Shown here: positions 51,343-62,117 of the stretch, one piece after another
How positions within the stretch are numbered: the first letter of the stretch is position 1
How the letters are laid out: each line of letters begins with the position of its first letter
Assembly: GCF_000315915.1 (NCBI RefSeq)
Contig: NC_020189.1
Span: 992,001 to 1,056,000, forward strand
Reading direction: 5' to 3'
DNA from: Henningerozyma blattae CBS 6284
Lineage: Eukaryota > Ascomycota > Saccharomycetes > Saccharomycetales > Saccharomycetaceae
Length of the DNA: 64,000 bases
The notes under the pieces: model-generated
Seen by the model: the letters and a program-made list of their open reading frames with translations, nothing else
The model's database searches: none
Told to the model about the DNA's origin: nothing
Position numbers and translations under genes: made by a program

Positions 51343-52228
51343 CAAGATTTTGTGATATATTTGAAATATGATAGGGAATATCTAGTAGAGATAATATGAC
51401 TCCACAATTATTTTTAAAAAATTTGCAAAACTTTTTTACTGGGATTCAAGAGAGTTAGATATTGTTATACAGTGTTTAAGATGTAAAGACGATTACTTTA
51501 TTTAGACATATATAGTAAATACTATAAATAAAAGTGAATATATTTCTTAAATAGTTTTTTTCCATATAAAAAGAAAAACACATTTTAAACAATAAGTCAC
51601 GTGATAAAAGTCTTTTACCACTTAATAGAAAATGATATATTCATATTCCAGCAGTTTTTGAAGTATTGGTTAGCAAAATATCCTTTTATCCTTCTTTATA
51701 TTTGTACTCATCTATTTGTTTTTTAAGTTTAGTAAAAGGAAGTTTAATTTTTTTTTTATTTTACGAGTAACTTTAATGAGAATAAAGTGTCTTTGGCAGT
51801 AAAACTTACTATTGTTTATTTCAACAACAAAATGAAATTTTTAATTCTTTTTTTCTCAATGAAAAACAAAAATACTTTAAAACAACAGAAGGATAATATG
51901 TTCCGATATATTCCAATCAGTGTAAACTTATAACAGATGACAGTTAAAACACGACCAAAATTGCAGTTGCAATTTCATTAATACAAATAACAATAATAAA
52001 GAAGAAAATCTTACTTCAAATAAAATGTAATAAGCATTATGATTGTTATATTGAGAAACTTATTACCTTGGAAGATTAGCAGAACGATATTCTAATATAC
52101 AAAAGGCAATCATTATTATAATAAAGTGTCTGTCAATTTAAACTTCAAATTATCTTGATATTTATTGGCTGGTAGTTTGATTATCCGAAACCATATTGCT
52201 TAATAACCTTTTGTCTCAATATATATGT

Positions 52229-52229
<1 letters not shown>

Positions 52230-52262
<33 letters not shown>
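52230..52262 (+). repeat. (TA)n microsatellite
   Basis: About 16 TA dinucleotides. Confidence 0.9.
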
Positions 52263-52264
<2 letters not shown>

Positions 52265-53020
52265 TTATAACCTTTAAATTTTTTCCTAGATATGTTTCCT
52301 AAACAAAATAAGGTTAGTTATTTTCCCGGTTGTACTGGAATGTCTGAGGGGACACCCTAAAACAATCTATAATCTAAGATCGAAAACGATCATATTTGAT
52401 CAAAAGAGATCTTGATCGACAAATTAGGAACTGTGGCAACATAATAGGAAACTTACTGAATGTTTTCCATATTGGGATGACTCTGTCAATTAATTAAATG
52501 TTTTGGAAATAATAATAATAGTAGAGAAGTCAAATTTTTAATGACATTAATAATAAATGTATCGGGGTTATTATTGTGTCAAAAATTCAAGAATAGACAG
52601 AAAAGTGATCATCAACTTGTTTACATAAAATTATTAACTTGGTTTCTGTAGCAATATAGGAGGTGGGATCGACGTTTGATTGAACGGTCGATTGTTTAAA
52701 ACAAGCCAAATTTGGCACATTTTGTTTGATAAGAAAATTACAAAACAAATTTTAATTACTCGGGAGGAGTTGAATAAAAATGCCTGATAAATCATACTGG
52801 GCTAAACTACTTGTGAAACAATGGTATCTTATTTTTTTGGGACACGTTGGACTTAGTACTTGACCGGAAATAGTGTTGTGTCGGTATCTATCTATATCTC
52901 TATTCCAAGAAATTCAGTCTTGAAAGATAGTGTTTATAAGAACACGATTCAGAATGTGTTGTAAAATGTGTAAAATACAAATAGAATGTCACTCAATACA
53001 AGTTCCATGAATGGTTGAAT

Positions 53021-53072
53021 GCTAGATTAGTGGTAACATATGAAATGCCAGATTAGTGATAAAACATGAAAT
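53021..53072 (+). repeat. Imperfect 26-bp tandem duplication
   Basis: 53021-53046 and 53047-53072 match at 22 of 26 positions (shared core AGATTAGTG and ATGAAAT). A shorter diverged third copy may begin at 53073 (GCCATAGGTTAGTT). Confidence 0.8.
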
Positions 53073-53362
53073 GCCATAGGTTAGTTCTAAATTTTAAACT
53101 TTCCAACTTTTGAATACCAAATTAGTTCAAACATATGAATCCAATAGACCAATTCTAACTTAACTGGGCTAGCCATCCATATCTATCTACAAGCTTATTG
53201 GACAATGATACCACCGAAGAAAAAATACACTCCAACAAATTACACGCCAAATTCAATAGAAACTACTCAGATATATACCTCTACAAGTTGTTTTGATACA
53301 CATATCTAGACACATTTAAAGTATCTACGGCGATACTGTGGTAGTTCGTTTAAAGGCATTAT

Positions 53363-53436
53363 CACGTGAGTCACGTGACGTTATCTCACTGTATACAGGC
53401 ACGTGCAACTTTTCCATTTTTGTAGCACGTGCCTGT
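53363..53436. promoter_or_regulatory. Four CACGTG boxes upstream of VTC5, two in an inverted repeat
   Basis: CACGTG occurs at 53363-53368, 53372-53377, 53400-53405 and 53426-53431. The first two have T before the core (TCACGTGA), the form favoured by Cbf1. The last two read GCACGTGC, which lacks that T and so suits Pho4, and lie in a perfect 12-bp inverted repeat (53395-53406 and 53425-53436). Control of a polyphosphate/SPX gene by the phosphate regulator Pho4 is a reasonable inference; the boxes are about 400-460 bp from the ATG. Confidence 0.6.
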
Positions 53437-53493
53437 GAAATAGACGAACGTGTGTGGAAATGGCACGAGTCGTGTTATGACTCCGATACGGTG

Positions 53494-53497
<4 letters not shown>

Positions 53498-53526
<29 letters not shown>
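53498..53526 (+). repeat. (TA)n microsatellite
   Basis: About 14 TA dinucleotides between the E-box cluster and VTC5. Confidence 0.9.
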
Positions 53527-53532
<6 letters not shown>

Positions 53533-53826
53533 CATTCTGGCGCTAGCCAGGGTAATTGATGAAGTAATAAGATAAGGATACAGAAAGAAGTAAAAATATT
53601 AAGATTGAGATTGAGATTGAGATTTAGATTGGGATAGATTAAGGTTAGACAGAGTTAAAAAAAATTAAAAAGAGAAAAACTTATAAAAATACGGGGCAGA
53701 AGAAGAAGTCGATAAGGGAATTTTAAAAAAATAATACAAAAAAACGTATACAGAAAGCATAATAGCCAGGATTAATTCCATACAGAAGCTCAACAAGTAG
53801 CACAATTGCCAAGTGTGTATAGACAC

Positions 53827-56658
53827 ATGAAATTTGGCGCACAGATTCTCGATAGGTCCGTTCCAGAATGGAAGTATTACAACATCGATTATAACTTGGT
53901 GAAGAATAATATTAAACGAATCACGACTTTTGATCAAGGTTCTAATAGAGACGAGTCTGGGTTTAAGGACAGCCTGAACCAATTGAAATCTCTATTTGCT
54001 AACCAATTACAAACTATCAACTTGTTTGTGTCGTTGAAACTGAAAGAGATTACAAATAGGTTATATTCCATCGAGAATTATTTATCTTCATCTAAGAAGA
54101 CTAATTATAGAGGTAAATATAGACATGAATTAAATCAGTGTAATTCAGAGTTACAAAAATTATCAAGGTTTTTAATTTTGCAAAAAATTGCTATTAGAAA
54201 ATTATTTAAGAAATTGTTGAAATATACTCCTGTTGAATATAAACAACTGTCTTTAAAGGCGATCAATTCTATAAAGCATTCTTCTGAATATACTGTTGGC
54301 TATGAAGGTATTACTTTCAGCAACTTACAATTAGATCCGTATTTGCAAGAGATATCTGTCATTCTGGAGCAAGTAGAGTCAGATTCATGTGATACCAAAT
54401 TGAATAAGAAACCTTCATTGAATTCATTGTTGAAAAATAATCCTATTAATCCTTCATTGCAATTCGATTCACTTTTCTTAACTGATTCGATCCCCATTCA
54501 AAGGTTGATTATATCTTCAGAAGATATTCAACAATTCAAATTTATCTTATTAGATAACAATTTCCAATTTTTAAATAACTCAGATTCGCTTGTTTCTCAA
54601 TTGTTACAAAATAATTCCAAAGATGATCTGTTGAGGCAATGGGGGAATAATAATTCATTAAATTTGTTTCCCAATATGACTCAAAAAGTGAATAATGACT
54701 CTATAGTCATGTGCAATGTCGGTGGCATCAAAGATCACCTTATTACTACAAACTCTAAAATTTATGAAATGCTATCACGAGGTACTTCATTAGAGACTAC
54801 TACTAGCACTACTACTACTAACAAAAAAGATCAAATTATCATGGATTTTATCAAGAAAAATAATTTAAAATTATCCACATTGAAAATCACTTTCCAAAGA
54901 TCAAGGTTTGTTTCTACATCATTAGACCAACCATATTTACTTGTAATCGATTCAAATATTACCATTCAAGATGATTCAATAGACTATTTAAGGGACTGTA
55001 TATTATTGACTGAGGATTCCTTTGTGGAAATTAAAAAATTAAATAAAAATATTAATATTAATATGAACGTTAATAATAATAATAATCATAATAATAATGA
55101 TTCTACAGTACAAAATCAACACTTGACTTTATGTACACAAACATCTATTAATGACAATTCAAATATTCATAAAATTATGGATCTATTGAACAATAATGAT
55201 AAAATACAATGCTTCCCATTACAAGATAATGATTCTTTATGGAAAATTGTTCTTCTTTTCAATTCTTCATTTAAAGGTCCTAAAAATTCAATAGATTCTG
55301 TTAAAAAGAATTTCTTTCAAGTACTTTTAAATGATAAATATATTATACCACAAAATGAAACTTTATCGAATTCAGAATTTTTCCAATTAGGTAATCATTT
55401 TTTCAAACAAGATGTTTGTAAAAAATATAAATTGCCTGGTAAGAATAAGTTAAGTACTAATCCAACTTCATATTCCAGTTTAAAAATTAAAACTAAACTA
55501 AAACAAAAACCAATTTTTAAACAGACGACTCGATATTGGAATGAATTCGATGATGGTGATGATTATTCCTCTTTTGATAATTCCAGTCAGTTAGAAATCC
55601 AAGTAAATGGTTATCAAGATAAAGGTTTTATTGTCTTTAATAAGACTTTTATTAAGAAAATGTATAATTTAGGGTTAACTGTGAGAAAATGCTTAGGAAT
55701 GAAGAATAATAATAATGAAATTTATAAACGGTTATTAAATGAAAATCTAAATCGAAATAAAGTAGTTTCAAATTCTTTACAAAGAAAATCAATGTCAACA
55801 CTTTCTACTTCCTCTTCTCCACTTTTAACAATATCGGGTTATGATCATTTGAATTACGGTTCAACAAGTACTAATAATTCAAGGACAAATTCACCAATAG
55901 ATGACACTACCATTAATTCTGCAATTAACAATACCATTATAAATTCAAATTTTAACTCTACAGTTGGTACTATAGTAAATTCTAATACTAGCACTAATGC
56001 TAATAATTACAATAATTGTAATAACAATACTCGTACTAATTCAACTTCGTTTACTCATGATAACTCATTAGCCAATAATCGTACAAATTCAAGTTTATTT
56101 ATTAACACCAATTCTTTTGCTAATAACATTAATAGTAATTCTTTTGTATCTACCCGTAATAATTCACTGGGTACCACTCATAATAATTCAATGTCCAACA
56201 CTCGTAATAGCTCATTTGCACATTTGGATTATTTAACTACAAATGAAAGCGAAACAGAAACTGAGAATAACCAAGATATACGACAATTACTACAATTCAG
56301 AGATCAAGATATAGAGGCCTCAGATGCAGTTTATGAATATAAACATGATAAAGTTGTCACTTTCATGTATTTATTTACTCTACTAATCTCATGTCTGACG
56401 TCTGGTGTTATTTTGGGTATTATCTTAGCTTTATTTACAGGAGATGGTTCAACTGATACAGATTTAGCTAATGAATCTCTACTGATAACAATAATAATCT
56501 CATCATTATTAGTTTCTCTATTTTTGAGTTCTTTGAGCTTATTGCTACTGTTCAGTAGATTTACGCTAGCCCCAATTTGGCATTATATAGTGGAATTTAC
56601 TATATTCTTAAGTGTAACGTGCACTGTTTGTTACGGAATAATTGAAATATTCCTTTAA
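53827..56658 (+). CDS. VTC5: Vacuolar transporter chaperone subunit Vtc5, 943 aa
   Basis: Vtc5 raises polyphosphate synthesis by the VTC complex at the vacuole membrane. ATG 53827 ([20 protein letters not shown]) is chosen, matching the usual MKFG start of SPX proteins; upstream there is only a TTG. It has an N-terminal SPX domain, whose inositol-pyrophosphate-binding Lys cluster is likely around [15 protein letters not shown] (residues 120-135), a long central region, an Asn/Ser/Thr-rich linker with repeated R-x-N-S words (about 690-805), and three C-terminal membrane segments (about 842-868, 885-910, 920-943) of the Vtc1 type. It lacks the Vtc4-like catalytic tunnel motifs as far as I can see. 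S. cerevisiae Vtc5 (YDR089W) is 869 residues. Confidence 0.9.
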   Translation: MKFGAQILDRSVPEWKYYNIDYNLVKNNIKRITTFDQGSNRDESGFKDSLNQLKSLFANQLQTINLFVSLKLKEITNRLYSIENYLSSSKKTNYRGKYRHELNQCNSELQKLSRFLILQKIAIRKLFKKLLKYTPVEYKQLSLKAINSIKHSSEYTVGYEGITFSNLQLDPYLQEISVILEQVESDSCDTKLNKKPSLNSLLKNNPINPSLQFDSLFLTDSIPIQRLIISSEDIQQFKFILLDNNFQFLNNSDSLVSQLLQNNSKDDLLRQWGNNNSLNLFPNMTQKVNNDSIVMCNVGGIKDHLITTNSKIYEMLSRGTSLETTTSTTTTNKKDQIIMDFIKKNNLKLSTLKITFQRSRFVSTSLDQPYLLVIDSNITIQDDSIDYLRDCILLTEDSFVEIKKLNKNININMNVNNNNNHNNNDSTVQNQHLTLCTQTSINDNSNIHKIMDLLNNNDKIQCFPLQDNDSLWKIVLLFNSSFKGPKNSIDSVKKNFFQVLLNDKYIIPQNETLSNSEFFQLGNHFFKQDVCKKYKLPGKNKLSTNPTSYSSLKIKTKLKQKPIFKQTTRYWNEFDDGDDYSSFDNSSQLEIQVNGYQDKGFIVFNKTFIKKMYNLGLTVRKCLGMKNNNNEIYKRLLNENLNRNKVVSNSLQRKSMSTLSTSSSPLLTISGYDHLNYGSTSTNNSRTNSPIDDTTINSAINNTIINSNFNSTVGTIVNSNTSTNANNYNNCNNNTRTNSTSFTHDNSLANNRTNSSLFINTNSFANNINSNSFVSTRNNSLGTTHNNSMSNTRNSSFAHLDYLTTNESETETENNQDIRQLLQFRDQDIEASDAVYEYKHDKVVTFMYLFTLLISCLTSGVILGIILALFTGDGSTDTDLANESLLITIIISSLLVSLFLSSLSLLLLFSRFTLAPIWHYIVEFTIFLSVTCTVCYGIIEIFL

Positions 56659-56738
56659 TTTTTACCTTCTGCATATTAATTTTGTTCTTTTTTTTTTCTA
56701 TATATTAATATAAAATGTAAATATAAAACTTTAAAATA

Positions 56739-59630
56739 TTATTCGTTTAATTCGTTCATAAAATCTGCGTATTCATCATCCATATCTGGATTATCTTCTA
56801 TTTCATCGTTTACACTGACATTTTCATAATAATTTATTTTGTTTTTATGGCGTCTAGTAATTCTTCTGGATATGGGTTCTGAAAGCTTTTGCGGCTTAAT
56901 TTGCCTATTTATGTTATTGGCAGGCACATGATATTGCGTATAGGAATCAGAATCATCTATAGTATTATTTTCAATATCTTGTTCACGAACAAGAAATTTC
57001 TCTTGATGTTCAGAATCAGAGTCATTTTTTCTATCAGTAATTTTATTTTTTACCATACGAGAAGAAAGTCTAGTTTTCCGCTTGGAGATAGGTTCATATG
57101 GTTCAACAGGTTCAGATATATCCCCCACCTCAATATTATTTGGTATTATCCAAGCATTATGTGAATTAGAAGAGTTAATTACTTCTTCATTATTAATAGT
57201 ATTTTTGACTTCATTATTATCTAATATTATTGGTAAAAACCCTCCATCAAAATCTGAAACTGATTGCTCCATATTTGTATCAATGTCAATGTTAGATTGA
57301 GGTAAAAACCCACCCATAGATTCTGGCATTTCATCTGATGATTGTAATTGCAGTAATTGATTATTGTTATCATTAGGAGCTTCTCCTTCATTTCTACTAA
57401 GCCGTGGTAAAAACCCACCTGATGCAAAATCTTTATCTTCATCTTCCGATTCTATTTCATCCATATCAGTATTGAAAGTTTGAATATTCGATTCATTATC
57501 TTTCGAACTATTTTCTTGAACTGTACCATAAGTATAATTCAACTTATTTTTAATATTTAATTTTAAAAATAAGGTATTCCAATTCTGTAAACAACTTAAA
57601 GTTTCTTCAATTTTTCTAGAATTTTCAATATCATATTCCATACAGTCAATTGTAGTAAGTAATGCATTCTTGAATTTGTTAGATACCACAACACCCGATA
57701 AGTTTGCTTTGGTTGATCTTGTGTTGGATCTTCTACCAGCCTTACTTTTCTCAAATTTAAAACTTGTCACGGCAGGAGCAAATGGGATATCAAGAAACCT
57801 TGCTGATTTTATAGCAATTGGTGATTCAATTAATACACAATCATTTGGTATCATTGTAGGTTGAAAAATTTCAATATTGCCGTAATGGTTTTTAGGTATC
57901 TCCAATGTAGTTGGATTTATAATTGGTGGTATGTATAATTCAGTTTCATTAAATGAATAAAGCCTTTCCTCTTCACTTTCATCATTATTATCTAATGAAT
58001 AGGGATTTTTTCTAATGATTGTTTTTAAAGGTTTTGCACCAGTTTTCAATACTCTTCCCTCCATATACCATCTCTTTGGAGATTTCAACTCTAGGATATC
58101 TGATCGCTTATATACTTTTAAAATTTTTTTACCAATTTTTTTTGAAGCTGTAGAGGATTTAGAAATATTTAAAAATCCGCATTCTACGACACCCTTCTTT
58201 AAAGTTTGATATTTAGTTAAACCATTTTCTAACACATAAAACGGGTGATTCTTCAAATCACTTAAATTATCTGGCATTGGCTCATTCAAATCTCTTTTCT
58301 TCATATATAAATCTTCATAATCATCAATTTTTATACGCTTCCTCCTATTGAATCTTGAAATGATTTTATTATACCATATTTCGCCTTTAGGAGTTCTCGT
58401 GATTCTCTTTTTTAAAATTTTCGAATTATACCAGTGTGTATACCTTCTAGTTACATCCTTAACACCATTTTTTCTATCAAAGGCAATTACATATCGAATT
58501 AGATTTCGATCTACCGAATCTAAACCTTTTGGTTCCAACAGTGAAAAGTTTTGAATTTGTTCTATTTTTTTATTTATAATTGGATCAATGGTGATCCAAT
58601 TCTTAGAAAACTTATCCCAAACTTCACACCATACAAATGGGTATTTATATTCAAAAGTTGATATATTATTAATTTTTCTTTTCTCAATAATTTTTAAATT
58701 TGTAAAATCTGGTGGTTGGAATGATACTATCAATCGTGCATTTAAATTACAAGATCTTAGCATTGCTATAAACCCCATTGCAGATTGATGTATATCACCT
58801 TTACGCTTTGATATAGCCTTTTTAATATTAAATCGATTTATACTTGTTGGAATATTTTTATCACATTCTTGTAATTCTTCCCAAGTTTTCATGAGAAAGT
58901 ATGAATTTGTATTACTTGAAGTTAATCTCCAATTTTTATTCCATATCTTAATACAATCTTTTAAACCGTTTAATAGCTTTCTAGTTGAACGTAATGGCAT
59001 TTCTTTATCCAATTCTGGAGTCAATAGATCAAAAGTCTTATCTGGAACCAAAAGGGATAATTTTTTCAGTAAAGAAGTTGAATTCAAATATTCATTATAT
59101 ATGGTTCCTGAATATATTTGAGATATCAGGTAAATACAGTGATAATATTTTCTAAAGGATCTCACTTCATTAGAACATACATTCTTGCGTGTAGAAGCAG
59201 TTTTAGTCTTATTGGAAGTTGAACCATCTATTGTTATAGATATGGAACCATCTAAATCTGTTAAGTTGTTTGAAACATCCACATCTTCAAATTCATCTGA
59301 ATTAAAATCTTCGTCTTCATCAAAATCACTTATATTGCCATCATCATTATCATCATCATCAATATTGATGACCATTTTAGGATCTTCAACAATGGATTCA
59401 TTATCATATTTGGACCCATACTTCTTTAATTTTTTTTTTGTAACATACGGTTTAACGTCAAGATCATCAGGAATTATAATTTCTTCAACATCTCTTTTAT
59501 TATTATTTTGTGATTGCTCTTCTTGTAGTTTTTTTCTCCTTTCAATTTGTCTCTTTTTATTTTCAAGTTCCTTCTCATGCAATACTTTTCTTAATAATTG
59601 AAAGTATTCAGGCTTCAAATTATCACTCAT
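56739..59630 (-). CDS. RAD4: DNA damage recognition factor Rad4 (XPC orthologue), 963 aa
   Basis: Rad4 with Rad23 finds helix-distorting lesions and recruits TFIIH for nucleotide excision repair. The start (LKPEYFQLLRKVLHEKE) matches S. cerevisiae Rad4. It has an acidic N-terminal segment, RKNVCSNEVRSFRKYYH, LRSTRKLLNGLKDCIKIW, and a transglutaminase-like domain with CNLNARLIVSFQPPDFTN and CEVWDKFSKNWITIDPI. BHD1-3 follow (DLKNHPFYVLE; WYMEGRVLKTGAKPLK; TMIPNDCVLIESPIAIKSAR; APAVTSFKFE). These block identities separate it from the paralogue Rad34. It is longer than S. cerevisiae (754), mainly in the C-terminal tail, which carries three GGFLP motifs (738, 773, 796). GCG1 lies next, as YER162C-YER163C. 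Confidence 0.96.
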   Translation of the reverse strand: MSDNLKPEYFQLLRKVLHEKELENKKRQIERRKKLQEEQSQNNNKRDVEEIIIPDDLDVKPYVTKKKLKKYGSKYDNESIVEDPKMVINIDDDDNDDGNISDFDEDEDFNSDEFEDVDVSNNLTDLDGSISITIDGSTSNKTKTASTRKNVCSNEVRSFRKYYHCIYLISQIYSGTIYNEYLNSTSLLKKLSLLVPDKTFDLLTPELDKEMPLRSTRKLLNGLKDCIKIWNKNWRLTSSNTNSYFLMKTWEELQECDKNIPTSINRFNIKKAISKRKGDIHQSAMGFIAMLRSCNLNARLIVSFQPPDFTNLKIIEKRKINNISTFEYKYPFVWCEVWDKFSKNWITIDPIINKKIEQIQNFSLLEPKGLDSVDRNLIRYVIAFDRKNGVKDVTRRYTHWYNSKILKKRITRTPKGEIWYNKIISRFNRRKRIKIDDYEDLYMKKRDLNEPMPDNLSDLKNHPFYVLENGLTKYQTLKKGVVECGFLNISKSSTASKKIGKKILKVYKRSDILELKSPKRWYMEGRVLKTGAKPLKTIIRKNPYSLDNNDESEEERLYSFNETELYIPPIINPTTLEIPKNHYGNIEIFQPTMIPNDCVLIESPIAIKSARFLDIPFAPAVTSFKFEKSKAGRRSNTRSTKANLSGVVVSNKFKNALLTTIDCMEYDIENSRKIEETLSCLQNWNTLFLKLNIKNKLNYTYGTVQENSSKDNESNIQTFNTDMDEIESEDEDKDFASGGFLPRLSRNEGEAPNDNNNQLLQLQSSDEMPESMGGFLPQSNIDIDTNMEQSVSDFDGGFLPIILDNNEVKNTINNEEVINSSNSHNAWIIPNNIEVGDISEPVEPYEPISKRKTRLSSRMVKNKITDRKNDSDSEHQEKFLVREQDIENNTIDDSDSYTQYHVPANNINRQIKPQKLSEPISRRITRRHKNKINYYENVSVNDEIEDNPDMDDEYADFMNELNE

Positions 59631-60077
59631 TATTGACTAAACAAATACATGTAATTAATTTTCTAATTTTGTAGTATTTTTTTTTTAGTAATATTTATAA
59701 TCGATGAGGTACATTTTAAAAAAACGGTACTTAAAGTTTATAAAAAAAAAAGGGAACAGGGGTGGTTCGAAACTTGAATAGATCTAAAATGTTTTTAATT
59801 TTTTTATTTTTTTCAAAAATTAAGAATTCGTAAAAATACAGTATTAAGAATTTTAAAGGTAAATCCTATATATATATATATATATATATAAAGATTAAAC
59901 TTTAAAAATGAGCAAATAAACAAATAATACTTAATATATAAATTTATAAAAGAAAACCAGAGCTAAAAATTAATTTTTTTTAGCAAAAAAAGATATATAG
60001 GAATGAAAAATATGATAAAGACCCAAAAATATTAGAAGAAAAAAAATAAAGGTAAATCCTTTTATAGCGAATGAATG
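59631..60077. other. Spacer, RAD4 5' side to GCG1 3' side
   Basis: 447 bp, A/T-rich, with a (TA)n tract (59868-59890). No other feature. Confidence 0.6.
59868..59890 (+). repeat. (TA)n microsatellite
   Basis: About 11 TA dinucleotides upstream of RAD4. Confidence 0.85.
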
Positions 60078-60923
60078 TCATTTGCGTAAAGTTTCAACAC
60101 AATCCAACAATTCAATTAGGTAAGGATCAACACCTACACCTGTTAAACGAACCATCTCATCGAGAGAGGTACACATTTTTTTCAAATATTCATAATTTGT
60201 ACCACTTGGACCAATTGAAGTGGCAATGACTTTCGCAGTTTCAATAATTTCTTCTGGACCTATATAAGCTTCACCACCAGGCACTCCGACATAGACGGAG
60301 GCAAGTAAAAGGTGGTGTTGCGTTATTGGATCAATTTCTAATTCATTTAATAACATATTTAATTCTGAATTATGATCGGCAGAAGGCAACAGATGAACCT
60401 CAACTTTGACCAAATCATAACCGTTTTGTTCTCTAATATCTAAATTAGCACGAACTTCGGCTGCATGAGATGGTGGTATATAATACACTGCAGCTGGTAA
60501 ACCGTCTGGATGCTCTAATGAAGTGTTGCCATCTAAATTGGAAATTGTTGACAATGGCACCAGAGTTGCCACACGACCTGGGGAATCAGGTGTACCACGA
60601 TGATCTATACTTGATTGCCAAAACCTACGTGTATAACCAGGGATTCTACAAGGTACACGATGGGTGAAATGTGGAGGTGGTTTATATAATAACGAACCAT
60701 AACCTAGAACCCAAATACCTTCCGTATTCTGAGATGGCGTGGTGTTATCCGTAGAGATGAAATTTGCATCTAGTTTGATATTAGATGCTGTAATAGTATC
60801 AGTTGTTGATAATGAATTTGTATCATCTAATTGATTTGTAGTGGTGATTGTTTCTGCTTCTAACGCATCCTTGATGGAGTCTCGCACAGAAGGCATTTCA
60901 GAGTTTGACTGAGAATTGAACAT
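60078..60923 (-). CDS. GCG1: ChaC-type gamma-glutamylcyclotransferase Gcg1, 281 aa
   Basis: It cleaves glutathione to 5-oxoproline and Cys-Gly in the cytosol. ATG 60923 is used; the frame extends further only to a TTG. The catalytic domain begins at GIWVLGYGSLLYKPPPHF with the substrate-binding YGSL loop, then RRFWQSSIDHRGTPDSPGRVATL, AAVYYIPP, REQNGY and SIGPSGTNYEYL, as in S. cerevisiae Gcg1 (232 residues). The first 68 residues or so are a Ser/Thr/Asn-rich extension not found in the S. cerevisiae protein. A second ATG (MPSVRDSIK) would shorten it by ten residues. It sits upstream of the flippase gene, divergently. Confidence 0.93.
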   Translation of the reverse strand: MFNSQSNSEMPSVRDSIKDALEAETITTTNQLDDTNSLSTTDTITASNIKLDANFISTDNTTPSQNTEGIWVLGYGSLLYKPPPHFTHRVPCRIPGYTRRFWQSSIDHRGTPDSPGRVATLVPLSTISNLDGNTSLEHPDGLPAAVYYIPPSHAAEVRANLDIREQNGYDLVKVEVHLLPSADHNSELNMLLNELEIDPITQHHLLLASVYVGVPGGEAYIGPEEIIETAKVIATSIGPSGTNYEYLKKMCTSLDEMVRLTGVGVDPYLIELLDCVETLRK

Positions 60924-62117
60924 TTTAGTTGTATTTCGAAGGGTAAGCCTATTATTAATCAACGAATGATCTATGCTGTTGCTGTTGCTGTTGCTGCTAC
61001 TGCTACTGTCGCTGTTGTATTATTTATCCCAACTCTAGTGTGATGTATTTATAGAAGAGACAGGAGTAACAAATAACTTTATTTGGCCAAATGAAAAAAG
61101 AAAAAAAGAACCTCACCTTATTATAAATACACCTCCTGCCCTACATCATTATTTTCACATTCCGATGTCATCCATACGTTTTATGCTTATATTATTTATC
61201 CAATGACAATTGCATGTCGCGTAAGACAAAAAATGTCTGCCATCAATGTTCTCACGTCATCAATTCCCTTTATTAATTAATCCACGACACTAATTCTGTC
61301 TTTCTGAAAATTGCAGACGTCTTCTAACATGAGTCTTCCAGAAAACTCCGAGATCTTGCTGGCCGTTCGGTAAAGCCCCTGGACACAATTTAGGAAACGA
61401 TGCCAGTGCCAAAAAGACAAATTACAAACCATGAACCTGCAAATAATATTGAATTTGTAGCCCCCCGAGAAATGAACTGAAGACGTGTAATTGCCCTGTG
61501 GGATACGTGAAGTTGAACCTGTCAGATACCCTTTACAGGATATAGTTTGCTGTTAGGAGAGGCTGGGATTGGGATAGTATTCGGGATTGGAATTGGAAAT
61601 GACCAGGTTGGGAATCGATTAGGTTGGACACGATTTGGATTTTGGGAGGCTAGTACTGAGGAAAATACAAGCCTTTGAGTCTGTCTTCCCCTTTTTCCGG
61701 TGCTTGCTTGCTGGTATATTAGAGAAAGCAATAAAACTTTTTCTTTTTATTATTTTTTTATTATTTTTTATTTTTTGTTTGAATTTGCAACTTCAAGATC
61801 AACACTTGTACATTCAAGATTAAGAGATAAACGCTACATCATTGTGTTGTTGTATTACATACCTTACATTACTTTTCATAACAAAACTAATCTGGTGAAT
61901 AAACAAGTCGGGGAATACATATCGAATAAACATATCAAACAAACAAAAACCGCTTGTATTTATTCCAAGATAAACACAATAACATTTCCATATTTAAATA
62001 ACAACACATTGCGTATACACTCTTTACAATTTGCATATTTCTACATTATTTTACCTCTAATTTATTATTATTCTTATTTTGCATTCATCTCCACACAATT
62101 TCATATTGTATTAAACA
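60924..62117. other. Divergent promoter region, GCG1 and DNF-type gene
   Basis: 1.19 kb. It includes a GCTGTT/GCTACT trinucleotide stretch (60973-61016) in the likely GCG1 leader, a degenerate GGGATTGG-like run (61560-61640) and T-rich DNA. CHD1 and PAB1, which lie between GCG1 and DNF1 in S. cerevisiae, are missing. Confidence 0.65.

Larger units (their letters stand above)
51343..53826. other. 2.5-kb gene-free stretch, tRNA-Arg to VTC5
   Basis: No gene is recognisable. It contains a GTCACGTG word at 51597, (TA)n tracts at 52230-52262 and 53498-53526, an imperfect 26-bp tandem duplication (53021-53072), four CACGTG boxes near VTC5, and an (AGATTG)n tract at 53602-53625. It forms the boundary between the YPL12x block and the YDR08x/YER16x block. 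A sequence TTTGATTATCCGAAA near 52175 resembles part of a point-centromere CDEIII but lacks the rest of a centromere. Confidence 0.65.

Noticed and set aside
52150..52200. Possible point-centromere CDEIII (TTTGATTATCCGAAA)
   Set aside because: One base too long against the consensus core, and there is no CDEI at the expected 80-170 bp; the nearest GTCACGTG is about 570 bp away.
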